Below, piece after piece: positions 52,744 through 62,183 of a stretch of DNA of 64,000 bases (its first letter is position 1; every line of letters starts with the position of its first letter). Location of the stretch: NCBI GenBank assembly GCA_029449235.1, contig JANATG010000010.1, positions 248,001 to 312,000 of the forward strand, in the 5' to 3' direction. The notes under the pieces are model-generated. The model did not search any database and had not been told where the DNA came from. It saw only the letters and a list, made by a program, of their open reading frames with translations. The position numbers and the translations under genes are program-made. The stretch comes from Linnemannia schmuckeri (Eukaryota; Mortierellomycota; Mortierellomycetes; Mortierellales; Mortierellaceae).

Positions 52744-54663
52744 TTAACATATTTCATTAGTATTGCTATCCACCTTATCTTCAATAAACACGTGCCGAAT
52801 AGAACACTGCTTCACCTCCTCATCATCCAGGAACTCGCTCAAAGTATCTCTTCTTTGACCATCAACGACATCATCGATGTGCTTCATCCCAAGGATCCTC
52901 AATCTCGCAAAATTCCTTGCAAACCATAGCATCAACTGGCGTCGATCCTGCTCCTTCCACCACTCTGGCAATTGTCGGATCTCCTCCAAAGACTTGCCCA
53001 TCTGGCCTTCCAGCAGACCATCTACTCCATACTGGAAGGAGGGGATCAAGACAGACTGTGACAGGGTGAGAGAGCGCAACCTCGAAAACCGTCCCAAATG
53101 CTTCCAAACGAGTCGATGGGCCTCCGGGTTCGTGGCTGGGATGTTGAAAATAACGTCGAGTGTCTCCAGTGTCTCCTCACAAGCCCAGCGTTGAATAACA
53201 GGCGTTCCTGTCGTGGCTGTTGTTGATGTGTCGATCAGATCCTCAAAGGAAAAGCTGCAGCCTGTCAGAGAAAGAAACCGAAGACTGGAGCAGAGCTGCA
53301 GGAACAGCTTCAGGTCACGAGTGGTGAAAGGTCGCCGTTTCTGGAGCCGTCTGTTTTCAACAAGAGTGTCGATCGTTGGTATCGAAGAATGAGTCGCTCT
53401 CATGGCGGCGGCAGGAGCCCTCCTCTCGTATACATCCCAAGGGCGACTGCTCTGGACGACTGGAAAACGCACCTCGAGGCGTGTCAGAAACTGGGCCTGG
53501 ACTCCCAATGAAAGCAGATCCTGGGCTGAGAGCCAATGGTCCTTTCCAAGAAGCAGAGTCTTCAGCTGAGGGAAGAACGGTTCTGCAGTCCTGCCCTTCA
53601 GCAGCTCTCCTACTTCCTGTTCTTGCAATTGCTTTATCAAGCGGGCCTCGTCCTCACCTGTCATCTCCTGCTCCAAGTCGACCGAGAAGTCCGATTGGTT
53701 GGTTGACAGGGTTTCCTCGACCAAGGCAGTGATGTGGCGTATCTGGTCGGATGGAAGGATAGGCAAGTCAAAGAGCCAGAACTCGACGGAGCCCTTGACA
53801 TCGATTGACTCCAATTTCGGACAATACTGTCTCAAGGTTCGACCAAGCGCCCAAGGTCTTCTAGAACAAGAGTTCTCGTAGTCGAAATATTCCGACATGA
53901 TGGTAACCTTCTTCAGGTTCCCCAGTCGCCTGAAGAACCCAAACTGAGGCGGTTCTTGGCTGCAACCCAGAGCTGCGTCGAAAGTGAACGACTCGAGGCA
54001 ATGCTGAACCCTTGGTCCTGTAGTCTCGTCACGACCTTCGAGTGCTACTGCTGCTTTGCGTGGATAAAAATGCCTCCATCCAACGATCGAAAGCTCTTTG
54101 AGGCGGGGAAATGTCGTCAGGATCCTCTCCATGTCCACAAGATACAACCTTTCAATAGCTCCACCATCGTCGGGAAAGGCAAGGTTCAGTGTCGTCAGTG
54201 TTGTCAGACTATACAGAACCGAGTCAAGAAATTGCCAGCGTTCGTTGCCCCCGCTGAAGGAAAAATGCATCAAGGCTGGACAATCAGGTCCATGCGGGAA
54301 GACCAATTGAGCCAGCGGCGAGGTCGTTTTTGTCTCGTTGTCATTCGAAAAACGAAAGGGGTCAATGGGCTCGTCTGGACGGTAGTCAAAAAGGATATCC
54401 AGGAGATCTGCTGTCAGAACTCTATGGTCATTGTTGGAGATCCACTCGACTCGACGGAGAAGGCATTTCCTGGTCTTGACGGCTTGGACGAGCAAATCAT
54501 GGCTCTGGAAGGACGAGTTGAGAGTGACGTTACTGTAGAGCCTAGCTTCGGCTACTTCATGCCAAAGGCGTGATACGAGCATGCATCGGTATAGGTCCTT
54601 CGGTGCGAGAGTTGTAAAGATAAGAGCAATGACTTCGGCAGGGATCAACCTTGGTGCTGACAT
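52744..54663 (-). CDS. F-box/leucine-rich repeat protein B
   Basis: Single exon, 639 residues, from MSAPRLIPAEVIALIFTTLAP, with the F-box in residues 5-45 (DLYRCMLVSRLWHEVAEARL). The same length as protein A and alignable along its entire course: LKELSIVGW, LESFTFDA, FFRRLGNLKKVTI, RPWALGRTLRQYCPKLESID, LFDLPILPSDQIRHI, FFPQLKTLLLG, LFLQLCSSLRFLSLTG, LVWKHLGRFSRLRSLTL and FLDDEEVKQCSI. By family knowledge it links Skp1/cullin to a substrate bound by the leucine-rich part. The LINE insertion ends about 80 nt past its stop, so its 3' end may have been altered. Confidence 0.86.
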   Translation of the reverse strand: MSAPRLIPAEVIALIFTTLAPKDLYRCMLVSRLWHEVAEARLYSNVTLNSSFQSHDLLVQAVKTRKCLLRRVEWISNNDHRVLTADLLDILFDYRPDEPIDPFRFSNDNETKTTSPLAQLVFPHGPDCPALMHFSFSGGNERWQFLDSVLYSLTTLTTLNLAFPDDGGAIERLYLVDMERILTTFPRLKELSIVGWRHFYPRKAAVALEGRDETTGPRVQHCLESFTFDAALGCSQEPPQFGFFRRLGNLKKVTIMSEYFDYENSCSRRPWALGRTLRQYCPKLESIDVKGSVEFWLFDLPILPSDQIRHITALVEETLSTNQSDFSVDLEQEMTGEDEARLIKQLQEQEVGELLKGRTAEPFFPQLKTLLLGKDHWLSAQDLLSLGVQAQFLTRLEVRFPVVQSSRPWDVYERRAPAAAMRATHSSIPTIDTLVENRRLQKRRPFTTRDLKLFLQLCSSLRFLSLTGCSFSFEDLIDTSTTATTGTPVIQRWACEETLETLDVIFNIPATNPEAHRLVWKHLGRFSRLRSLTLSQSVLIPSFQYGVDGLLEGQMGKSLEEIRQLPEWWKEQDRRQLMLWFARNFARLRILGMKHIDDVVDGQRRDTLSEFLDDEEVKQCSIRHVFIEDKVDSNTNEIC

Positions 54664-54862
54664 CTCGTAGGAATGGGATTGCGGAATGAAGAAATGGAGA
54701 ATGTGTGGAAAGATGAACTGAGGCAGTTGTGAATGGGCTGAGAGAGAGTTGGAAGAAAAGAAGAGAAGAGAGAAGTAAATTGGGCATAAAAAAACGGCCT
54801 AGCCTCTCAGTTTGATCGCACTGCTCTGCTTTTGGTATGCTGATTGGGACAGAAGGGACCTG

Positions 54863-54898
<36 letters not shown>
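54863..54898 (+). repeat. Poly-A tract (36 nt)
   Basis: An uninterrupted A run in the spacer between F-box proteins B and C. With the second run at 55079-55101, it may mark past poly-A-primed insertions; no attached element was recognised. Confidence 0.9.
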
Positions 54899-54901
<3 letters not shown>

Positions 54902-55078
54902 CGCCCATTTAGGTCTTGTTCTCCAATAAAGAAAGGCCTCAGTGACTCACATGGCAAATGCTCAACGGCCAGGAACGCTTTCGTTGGTATGGAGCGGTTA
55001 AGAAAGTGGTAATGGCAAGAGTTGCAAGGAGAGGGAAAAAAACAAGACAGAGGAAAGACATGTAGGTAGAGGATAAAT

Positions 55079-55101
55079 AAAAAAAAAAAAAAAAAAAAAA
55101 A
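55079..55101 (+). repeat. Poly-A tract (23 nt)
   Basis: Second A run in the same spacer, about 75 nt from the 3' end of F-box protein C. Confidence 0.9.
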
Positions 55102-55174
55102 GTTGTGTTGATCCATAATGACCAAGACAAAAAAAGCGTACTGGTTGTGTAAAGTGCGAAGGGAACATTTAATT

Positions 55175-57232
55175 CTACCAGGGGGTTTCTCTCTCAGGAG
55201 CATCCTCGATAAACACACGCCCAATTGAACACTTCTTCACCGCCTCATCCTCCAGAAACGCACAATAAGTTTTCCCTCTCTTACCATCCACATGCCATTT
55301 GTCATACGCTAATCCAAGGACCCGCAGCTTCGGAAACGACTTCGCGAACCACGACACCAACTCACGGCAATCCTTCGTCTTCCACCATCCTGGTAAAGAA
55401 CGGATCTCCTCCAGTGTCTCGCTCATCCCTCCCTCCAGCAGACCCTCTACTCCATACGAGAGAGACGTGAACAAATTTGACTGGTCGAGATGCAAAGAAC
55501 GCAGCTTCCCAAATCGTCCCAAATGCTTCCAGACAAGCCCATGCTCCTGGGGGTCGCTTGCCGAAACCTGAAATCCAACCTTGAGCGTCTCCAGTCTCTC
55601 CTCACACGCCCAGGGTAGAATTATTAGGGTCTCTTCTTTTGCCTCCGCAGTTGCTTCCGTGTCGTCGTCATTGATAAGGTGGTCAGGGATACGAGGAATG
55701 AAGGGTTTGACGATTAGATTGCCGAATGGTATGTTGTGTCCTGAAATTACGAAATGACGGAGGCTGGAGCGGCGCTGCAGAAATAGCAACAAGTCCCAAT
55801 GGTTAAAGATCCTTCGTTTACAAAGCCGTCTAGCTTCGACCGCCGCGTTGATATCTGACGATGGAAGTGGCTTTGTTGACTGGGTGGCAGCGGCAGCAGC
55901 GGCGTCCGTATCATAGATATCCAAGATATATCCGTCAAGGACCGGCCACCGCTCCATCTCAAGGCGCGTAAGGAACGTGGCATGTACTCCCAACAAAATC
56001 AAGTCCTGAGCCGACAGACAATGCTTTCCTCCAAGAACCAACGTCTTCAGATGAGGGAAAAACGGCTTGGCAGACTTGCTTTCCATGAGTTCTCCCAGTT
56101 CTTGCTCTTGCAACCGCAACATCCGATATGTCCAGTTTGCTTCCTGTGCCATTCCGCCTAATTTCTTTAACACATGAAGCGGCAAGCTCTCGTTCGCCAC
56201 TCGCGTAATGTGACGTATTTTGTCGTACGGGAGGATAGGCAGATCAAAGAACCAGAGCGGGACTGGACCGTCGATATCGATATACTCCAGTTTCGGACAG
56301 TATTGTTGCAGGGCCCGGCCAAGCTCCCATGGTCGACCATTCTGAGGGCGAGAAAGGTAGGGCATCAAAGCGTTGATTCCAATCTTTTTCAAGTTCCCCA
56401 ATCGCCTGATGAATATCAAAGCATTCGGTCCTCTCCGACTCAGCAGTGTCGTTGGCTCAAAAGTGAAGGACTCTAGGCGGTACTGTTTCCCTGCTCCTAC
56501 AGATGAGTCTGTTGTTGCCGACGCTGACGTTGCTGCTGTTGCTGTAGTCGCTGTCTTAGGGGTGGAGGGGTCACTATCCTCGATTTCTCCTGTGGGTTTG
56601 TACTGATGCTTATATCCAGCAATCCAAAGGTCCTTGAGGTGAGGAAACGTCTCCAAGATCCTCTCCAGATCCACCGTATACGTCTTGTGATTGGGGCCAA
56701 ACGAAAATTTGATCTTTAGAGATGTCAAGCTCGAGGTCGCCAGGTTGTATATGATCGTATCCAGAAGCCAGCTTGATTCGAAGTCCCCGACAACAGAAAA
56801 ATGCGTCAAGGCAGGGCGGTTGGGTCCGATGGCGGCCATTGGAAACGACGGTCTTGTTTTGGTGTCATCTCCGAAAAGATTCCTGTCCCGATAATGGTAG
56901 CGACACGACTCTCCGGGAGAAAGATTGCGTTTATTGTCATGGTCAGGACGGTAGTCGAGGAAGATATCCAGAAGATTCGCTTCCGGGATTGTGAATTGTT
57001 GACAGAGTTGAATTTCGAATCGACGGAGGAGGTGCTTGCGTGTCTTGAGGGCGGGAACGAGCTTGTGATTGTTGAGTTTCCGCCTACTGAAAGTTATGTC
57101 GCTGTAGAGTCGGGCTTCAGCAACACCGTTCCAATGGCGGGAGACGCATGCACATTGAAGGAGGTCCTGCGGTGAGAGGTGCAAGAATATGAGGTGAAGT
57201 GTCTCTGGCGGAAGATCGATCTCATCCGACAT
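55175..57232 (-). CDS. F-box/leucine-rich repeat protein C
   Basis: Single exon, 685 residues, from MSDEIDLPPETLHLIFLHLS; the F-box spans about 5-46 (QDLLQCACVSRHWNGVAEARL). It is longer than A and B through extra residues near 110-130, an Ala/Thr-rich stretch near 235-250 and an Ala-run near 455. Family blocks: LKDLWIAGY, LESFTFEP, FIRRLGNLKKIGI, RPWELGRALQQYCPKLEYID, FFPHLKTLVLG, LLFLQRRSSLRHF, LVWKHLGRFGKLRSLHL, and FLEDEAVKKCSI at the end. It shares a 354-nt divergent promoter region with the complex I-like gene. A probable SCF substrate receptor of unknown target. Confidence 0.86.
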   Translation of the reverse strand: MSDEIDLPPETLHLIFLHLSPQDLLQCACVSRHWNGVAEARLYSDITFSRRKLNNHKLVPALKTRKHLLRRFEIQLCQQFTIPEANLLDIFLDYRPDHDNKRNLSPGESCRYHYRDRNLFGDDTKTRPSFPMAAIGPNRPALTHFSVVGDFESSWLLDTIIYNLATSSLTSLKIKFSFGPNHKTYTVDLERILETFPHLKDLWIAGYKHQYKPTGEIEDSDPSTPKTATTATAATSASATTDSSVGAGKQYRLESFTFEPTTLLSRRGPNALIFIRRLGNLKKIGINALMPYLSRPQNGRPWELGRALQQYCPKLEYIDIDGPVPLWFFDLPILPYDKIRHITRVANESLPLHVLKKLGGMAQEANWTYRMLRLQEQELGELMESKSAKPFFPHLKTLVLGGKHCLSAQDLILLGVHATFLTRLEMERWPVLDGYILDIYDTDAAAAAATQSTKPLPSSDINAAVEARRLCKRRIFNHWDLLLFLQRRSSLRHFVISGHNIPFGNLIVKPFIPRIPDHLINDDDTEATAEAKEETLIILPWACEERLETLKVGFQVSASDPQEHGLVWKHLGRFGKLRSLHLDQSNLFTSLSYGVEGLLEGGMSETLEEIRSLPGWWKTKDCRELVSWFAKSFPKLRVLGLAYDKWHVDGKRGKTYCAFLEDEAVKKCSIGRVFIEDAPERETPW

Positions 57233-57586
57233 TGTGAATGGTGATGAAAATGATGGTTAGTGAACAGAGAAGGAGGGAGGAAGAGTGAGTGTGAAGAAAA
57301 GGAGGGGATGAAAGCAAGTTGATCAAAGGAGGGTAGATAACAAGAGAGGCGCGAAAAAGCAATTTAAACACACGCGCCAGGAGGAGCCATCCATTGAATC
57401 TTTCAGTTGTGTAAGAAATAATAGCGCATACGATCTCCGAGATTACACATACGTAGGCATTTTGTGAATTCGGCCGAAGTTCGGAACTCTGATCTTGCTG
57501 CTTGTCAAAGAGGGACCTAAGAAAAGACAATTTGGTCGCCATCATCACCACTTCCCTCTCCCCTCCCACTCTCCTCCTATACAATC

Positions 57587-58838
57587 ATGTCTTTTCTTTG
57601 CAGGGCAGGCATCTCCACCGCCACTCGCTCCACACGCGCCGTCGTCCAGAAGCGCTTCGGCTCCCATGCTGCTCACTCCGGTCCTGAGGCCCCTCCTACC
57701 CAGGAAGGTACTGCATCATACCCGTCTTCCACCTTTCGGAAATAATCAGCATCAGGAGCAACTCGCAGAAGAACAACACACTCTGTCAATGGATCGACTA
57801 TCCGGCATTGAAGAATTTTTAGCACATACAATACTTCACGCACAATATACATTGGATGACTGACAAAAACTCTCGTGTCGAAATGAATATAGGTTTCACC
57901 TCGGGCGGATTCAAGATCGCCTTGATCACGGTCGTTGGCTTGATCGCCTGGTCCCGCATTGACGAGCACCTCACCAACCAGGGCGAGGTAATATAAGCAA
58001 GCAAGGACAAGCAAGAAAGCTGGATACACAGGAGGAGGAATTGGCGCAGAAGGACGAACTACTTCAATTAGATCATCAACGACCTGTATCCGGAATATTT
58101 TTCACCTTTCAACACCATGATCCAGATATCATCACATACCATTGTGGTATATTAACGCGGGATTCGGCATCGACACAGAAGATCGAGATATGCATTGCAG
58201 AATCGCAGAATCTAAGCTTATATTACACCAATGGACACCAATACTCGATTTCGGACCTAAGGATGCGACAATGACCGCTTATCAAACGAAATGCGCGTTA
58301 AATATGGTCTTCTAACGCGATTTACGACTTTTCATCATTTCAACGAAACAATAGGAGAAGCACCCCTTCACCCGCTACATTGAGTACTACATGCGCTCGG
58401 AGAAGGAGTCCAACCGCATCAACGAGAAGCACATTGTTCTTGCCCAGCAGAAAGCCGAGGAGAGGTATTTTTTTTTATTCCTTCGGATATTTTACTTGGA
58501 TATCGCCGTAAAAGAGACCAGTCGCCAGTAAAGGACGAATACCTGATTGCTAATGCCAACTATACAACTTCCTTGTCGTTTATAGCCAATTTTACTCTGG
58601 CGCTATCCTCCCTCCCAAGATCCAGCTCCGTTACCCTGAGTAAGTTTCTCGATGCGCAACTGGACATTGAACCACGCGCCTAAATGTTGTTGTACTTGAT
58701 CGACTTGCATAATATCATACTAATCCCGATTCTTTTGCCAATCTTCCCATCCATAGCTTGTTGCACAACGCTTCCGGCAGATCTGTTGAGGTCGGAACCG
58801 TCATTCCCGTCGACAACGTCATCCCCAAGTTCCACTAA
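57587..58838 (+). CDS. Mitochondrial complex I accessory subunit (17.8-kDa-like), tentative
   Basis: Five exons: 57587-57707, 57893-57987, 58355-58464, 58586-58639 and 58757-58838, all phases agreeing, giving 153 residues. The start MSFLCRAGISTATRSTRAVV is a good mitochondrial presequence. A hydrophobic segment (about 46-63, FKIALITVVGLIAW) is followed by a charged helix with YIEYYMRSEKESNRINEKH, then QFYSGAILPPKIQLRYP and a C-terminal VEVGTVIPVDNVIPKF. The layout and the FY...P...LRYP...VG...VD.VI pattern recall the fungal NADH:ubiquinone oxidoreductase 17.8-kDa subunit, a single-span inner-membrane accessory protein of respiratory complex I. The match is from memory of the family pattern, so the name is tentative; the gene model is stronger than the name. 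Confidence 0.75.
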
Positions 58839-61206
58839 AAACCCCTTTAGCGAAGTTACAACAATACACCTCTCCTCACTCCCTCCTCCTTCAATAACCC
58901 ACAATACACTACACTTTTTTTTCACTCAGATCGCTTTATAACATTTCACGAATGCAACTTTGTATTGCTATTTATTAGACACTAAACACCAACGAAAGCG
59001 AATCGAAGAAAACAAAAAAGACAACTTACACCAAATACAGATATTCTTTTCATGACCTTGTTCACTTTTCTTTAACGCACATTGTTGCCTTATCTGCTGT
59101 TTTTATTGGAGGATAAATGGATAATGATAGGCATAGAAGGACAAAGGGTGAAAGGAGATTGTCTATCGGCAAAGAATTTTTGTTAGGAATCCGATGATCT
59201 TACATTGCCTATTTCAATGATTTCTACGTACGACGCACCCGCACCAAGAAGAGCAGTGACCGCACATGTGCTCAAGATTTTAGATCTGTGCGCCAGTGTG
59301 AGAGGAACAAGAAAGAAGAAAAGGAAATCCAATGAAAGTCCAAAAGAAACACTGAACGCCACTCTTCAACACTATGCGCTGAGCAATCCTATGGTGAGAA
59401 TTCGTAGAAGGATCATCAGGATGTATGGATGGACGTCTTTACATGTTCATACTTTGTCCATTCATCATCCTTTGATGAACAGGATAAAAAAAAGGGAGTG
59501 GAAAATCTCCATCCTTGGTGTGTGAGATGTGAAGGAGAGGAGTAAAGTGAAGTGAGAGAGAGAGGTGTGCATGTAGTGCGTGTGTATGAGATCAAGAACG
59601 AGGAGACGGGAAATAGGGAACGCCAAGTAATAATTGCGAGATAGTTGGTGGCGAGAGAGTAGCGTAAGGAAAGGAGGGAAGGAAGGATGGAAGGATCTAG
59701 AGCCGCACATGCTCATAACGAAACACTCAATTGCCTTAGGCTGCGTTATGAAATTTGGGGCGTGGGGTGGTTGCTATTTGATTCGCTCATCAAACCACTT
59801 TCCAAGAGTGGACTCTTGCTCGTTCATTCACTCACCATTGATTTCAAAACGGCAGAAATGGCCTACCCTAACACCCAAAACCAGCCAACCTTACCCAGAC
59901 CCTCGACCCAAGCCCTCTACCCAAGCCAAACCAAACCGCCCTGCTCATCCGCCCGTCCGCCCGCCGTTGGTCTGTGTAGGACAAAAAGAGATGTATGTGT
60001 CTCCTTTCTCATCACAGCCAATTTTACCTATATGCATTATGTGATGTGAGCAGGAAACAAACAAAAACAAAAACGTAAACACGACAAACGGACAAACAGA
60101 CAGACAGAAAGAAAGACAGACAGGCAAACAGCAATGCTGAGCAGGGCTGGGTAACCCAACATGCCCTATTTTGCCGTTAGAAACGGGTCAGGGTATCTTT
60201 CTCTCACACTTTCTCACACAAAAATACCATAACACTGCCTTCCTGCGCGTCTCGCCTTCTCTTTTCTTGCCTACACTTCCTATCTCCATCTGAGAAAAGA
60301 CAGAGGTATGTCGCCATTGATACATTATAGCAGAACATGGGACGCAGAAACCAAAAAAAGACATACAAACGGCAGCTATAACTCCCACTCACGGCTTTTT
60401 TATTTTATATTTTGAGCATTTCGGAAATCTCATTCTCGCTTCAGTTCTCCGAAGTGTCCGGATTTCAATCAAAAGTCCGAATCGTCTGCCTGCCTATACT
60501 CTTTTGAAAGATATAGTTGCACGCGCAAACACGCGGGAAGGGGGTTCTTGGTGTCAGATCATGGATTGCTATAATGTATGTGCCTCTTTATCTTTCTTTG
60601 CTCTTAAGAGGTAACTTATATTCTAATCGAACACATGTGTGCAGTTTTCTGAAGAAAGGAAAGAAACTAAAGACAAGAAAAAGAAAAATAAGTGGGAACG
60701 GGACAAGAGCGCAAAGTAAATGACATAAGGAAGGGAAGGGAAGGAAGAAAAAGGCCTTTGATCTCACTTTTTGAAATCTCGAAATGGTAGTCGAGATGGC
60801 ATGGATTTTTTTTGTTCAGCTTTAAAAGGAGGCTTCTTTCTTGTTGTGCTTGAACCTTTTTGTTGTCGTCCTCTTTCGATGTTCTCCTTTCGATATTCAA
60901 GACGCTGATGAAGAAGAATGTTAAAGGAAAGTGAGCGAGGAGCTTCAAGCAAAATGATAGCTTTTCTGCCATGAATTCAACCAAGTTGGTCATTGAAAGA
61001 TGTTAGGAATGGACGGCGAGGGTGGTGAGGGTGAGCAATGAGGCCCTTACATTGACCCGAATCCCGATCTAAAAGAGGAAAAGTAGTATCATTGCAGTGG
61101 TAGATTGAGGAGGTAATGACCTCTTCTTCATCGAAGGCCGTAGAAAAAAAGCCGAACAAAGCTACGAAATGGGCAAAAGAAAATATGGAAACAATAAACA
61201 TTGGCC

Positions 61207-61233
61207 TTTTTTTTTTTTTTTTTTTTTTTTTTT
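61207..61233 (+). repeat. Poly-T tract (27 nt)
   Basis: Uninterrupted T run in the gene-poor region; no attached element was recognised. Confidence 0.9.
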
Positions 61234-61902
61234 CTTGACTCGTTTCTCTGTTGTGTGACCATGGGCTCGCCTTTTTTTGTCTGATTAGTTCAGGGATGGG
61301 CGAAATTTTTTTAATATTACAGGAGCGCCAATTCAGTCGCTATTCAGTCGCCAACCAAACGCGAACTCCTTTCTTTTGTGTCACCATCGAAAATACTTAC
61401 ATGACTTGGTCGGTCTAGCTATTGGCCGCCTACAACTAACCTGCGCAAAGAAAGACAACGAGAACGAGACAAAGGTATTATGTATTTCTTTGGGGGTGAT
61501 CTGTGAGTTCTTCAATTTCAAGGCAAGGCAAGGCAGGCAGACGGGCAAGAGATGGCAAGAGTTGTTGCCTGAGTATGGGTTAGATCGTTCATCAAAGAGT
61601 ACTGAATCATTGGTATTTCTTATTAGGGGATGATGGCTCAACTGATTGAGTGCTTTTGGTCAACGATGGACACACATACAACTGACCATTGAATGACCCC
61701 TGCTGTTGTCTGTCGTTACTCCTTCAGTTCACCCTTACTACCAGTTCACTTGGCCTCCACTTTCTCGGTGAACCTGCTTCAATCAATTCAATTGAACGAA
61801 CAACCATTCTTTCCCCAACCAACCAACCAGCCTAATGCCATCTTTCACCTGCAGCTGATTAGTTGCGTTTTCCTCCCACGGGAACAAAATCCGTCACTTT
61901 TT

Positions 61903-61910
61903 TATAAAAG
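61903..61910 (+). promoter_or_regulatory. TATA box of the IDO-like gene
   Basis: TATAAAAG lies 274 nt upstream of the start codon at 62184 and is followed by a long C/T-rich leader, as in many fungal promoters. Confidence 0.55.
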
Positions 61911-62183
61911 GCGCTCGTTTTCCCCCTTCTCTCGTCTTTTCTTTTCCCCTCTTCTTGTTCTTTACCTTCATCAACCACGACTTTTCCGAGTTCAAGCTTT
62001 CAAGAAAACCCACCGACCACCACCGCAACCCCGCTTTTCATATTCCTTTTTCATCCTTCTACCATCACCCTCCTCTGTTCTCGACGTCCATTCCCTGAAA
62101 TACTTTTTTTTTCGGACCCTGACATTTTATTTTTCAAACTCCCTCTATTACCTCTCCACTCCACAACTTCCAATAAAAAAAAA

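Larger units (their letters stand above)
58839..62183. other. 3.3-kb gene-poor region upstream of the IDO-like gene
   Basis: No frame with a recognisable domain or spliced continuation. It contains purine-rich and AAAC-rich stretches near 60050-60130, a 27-T run (61207-61233) and, at the right end, a C/T-rich promoter with a TATA box. Non-coding transcripts cannot be ruled out. Confidence 0.5.

Noticed and set aside
59205..59525. 106-codon basic open frame
   Set aside because: No motif, no splice signals linking it to other coding sequence, and it lies in a region with comparable random frames.
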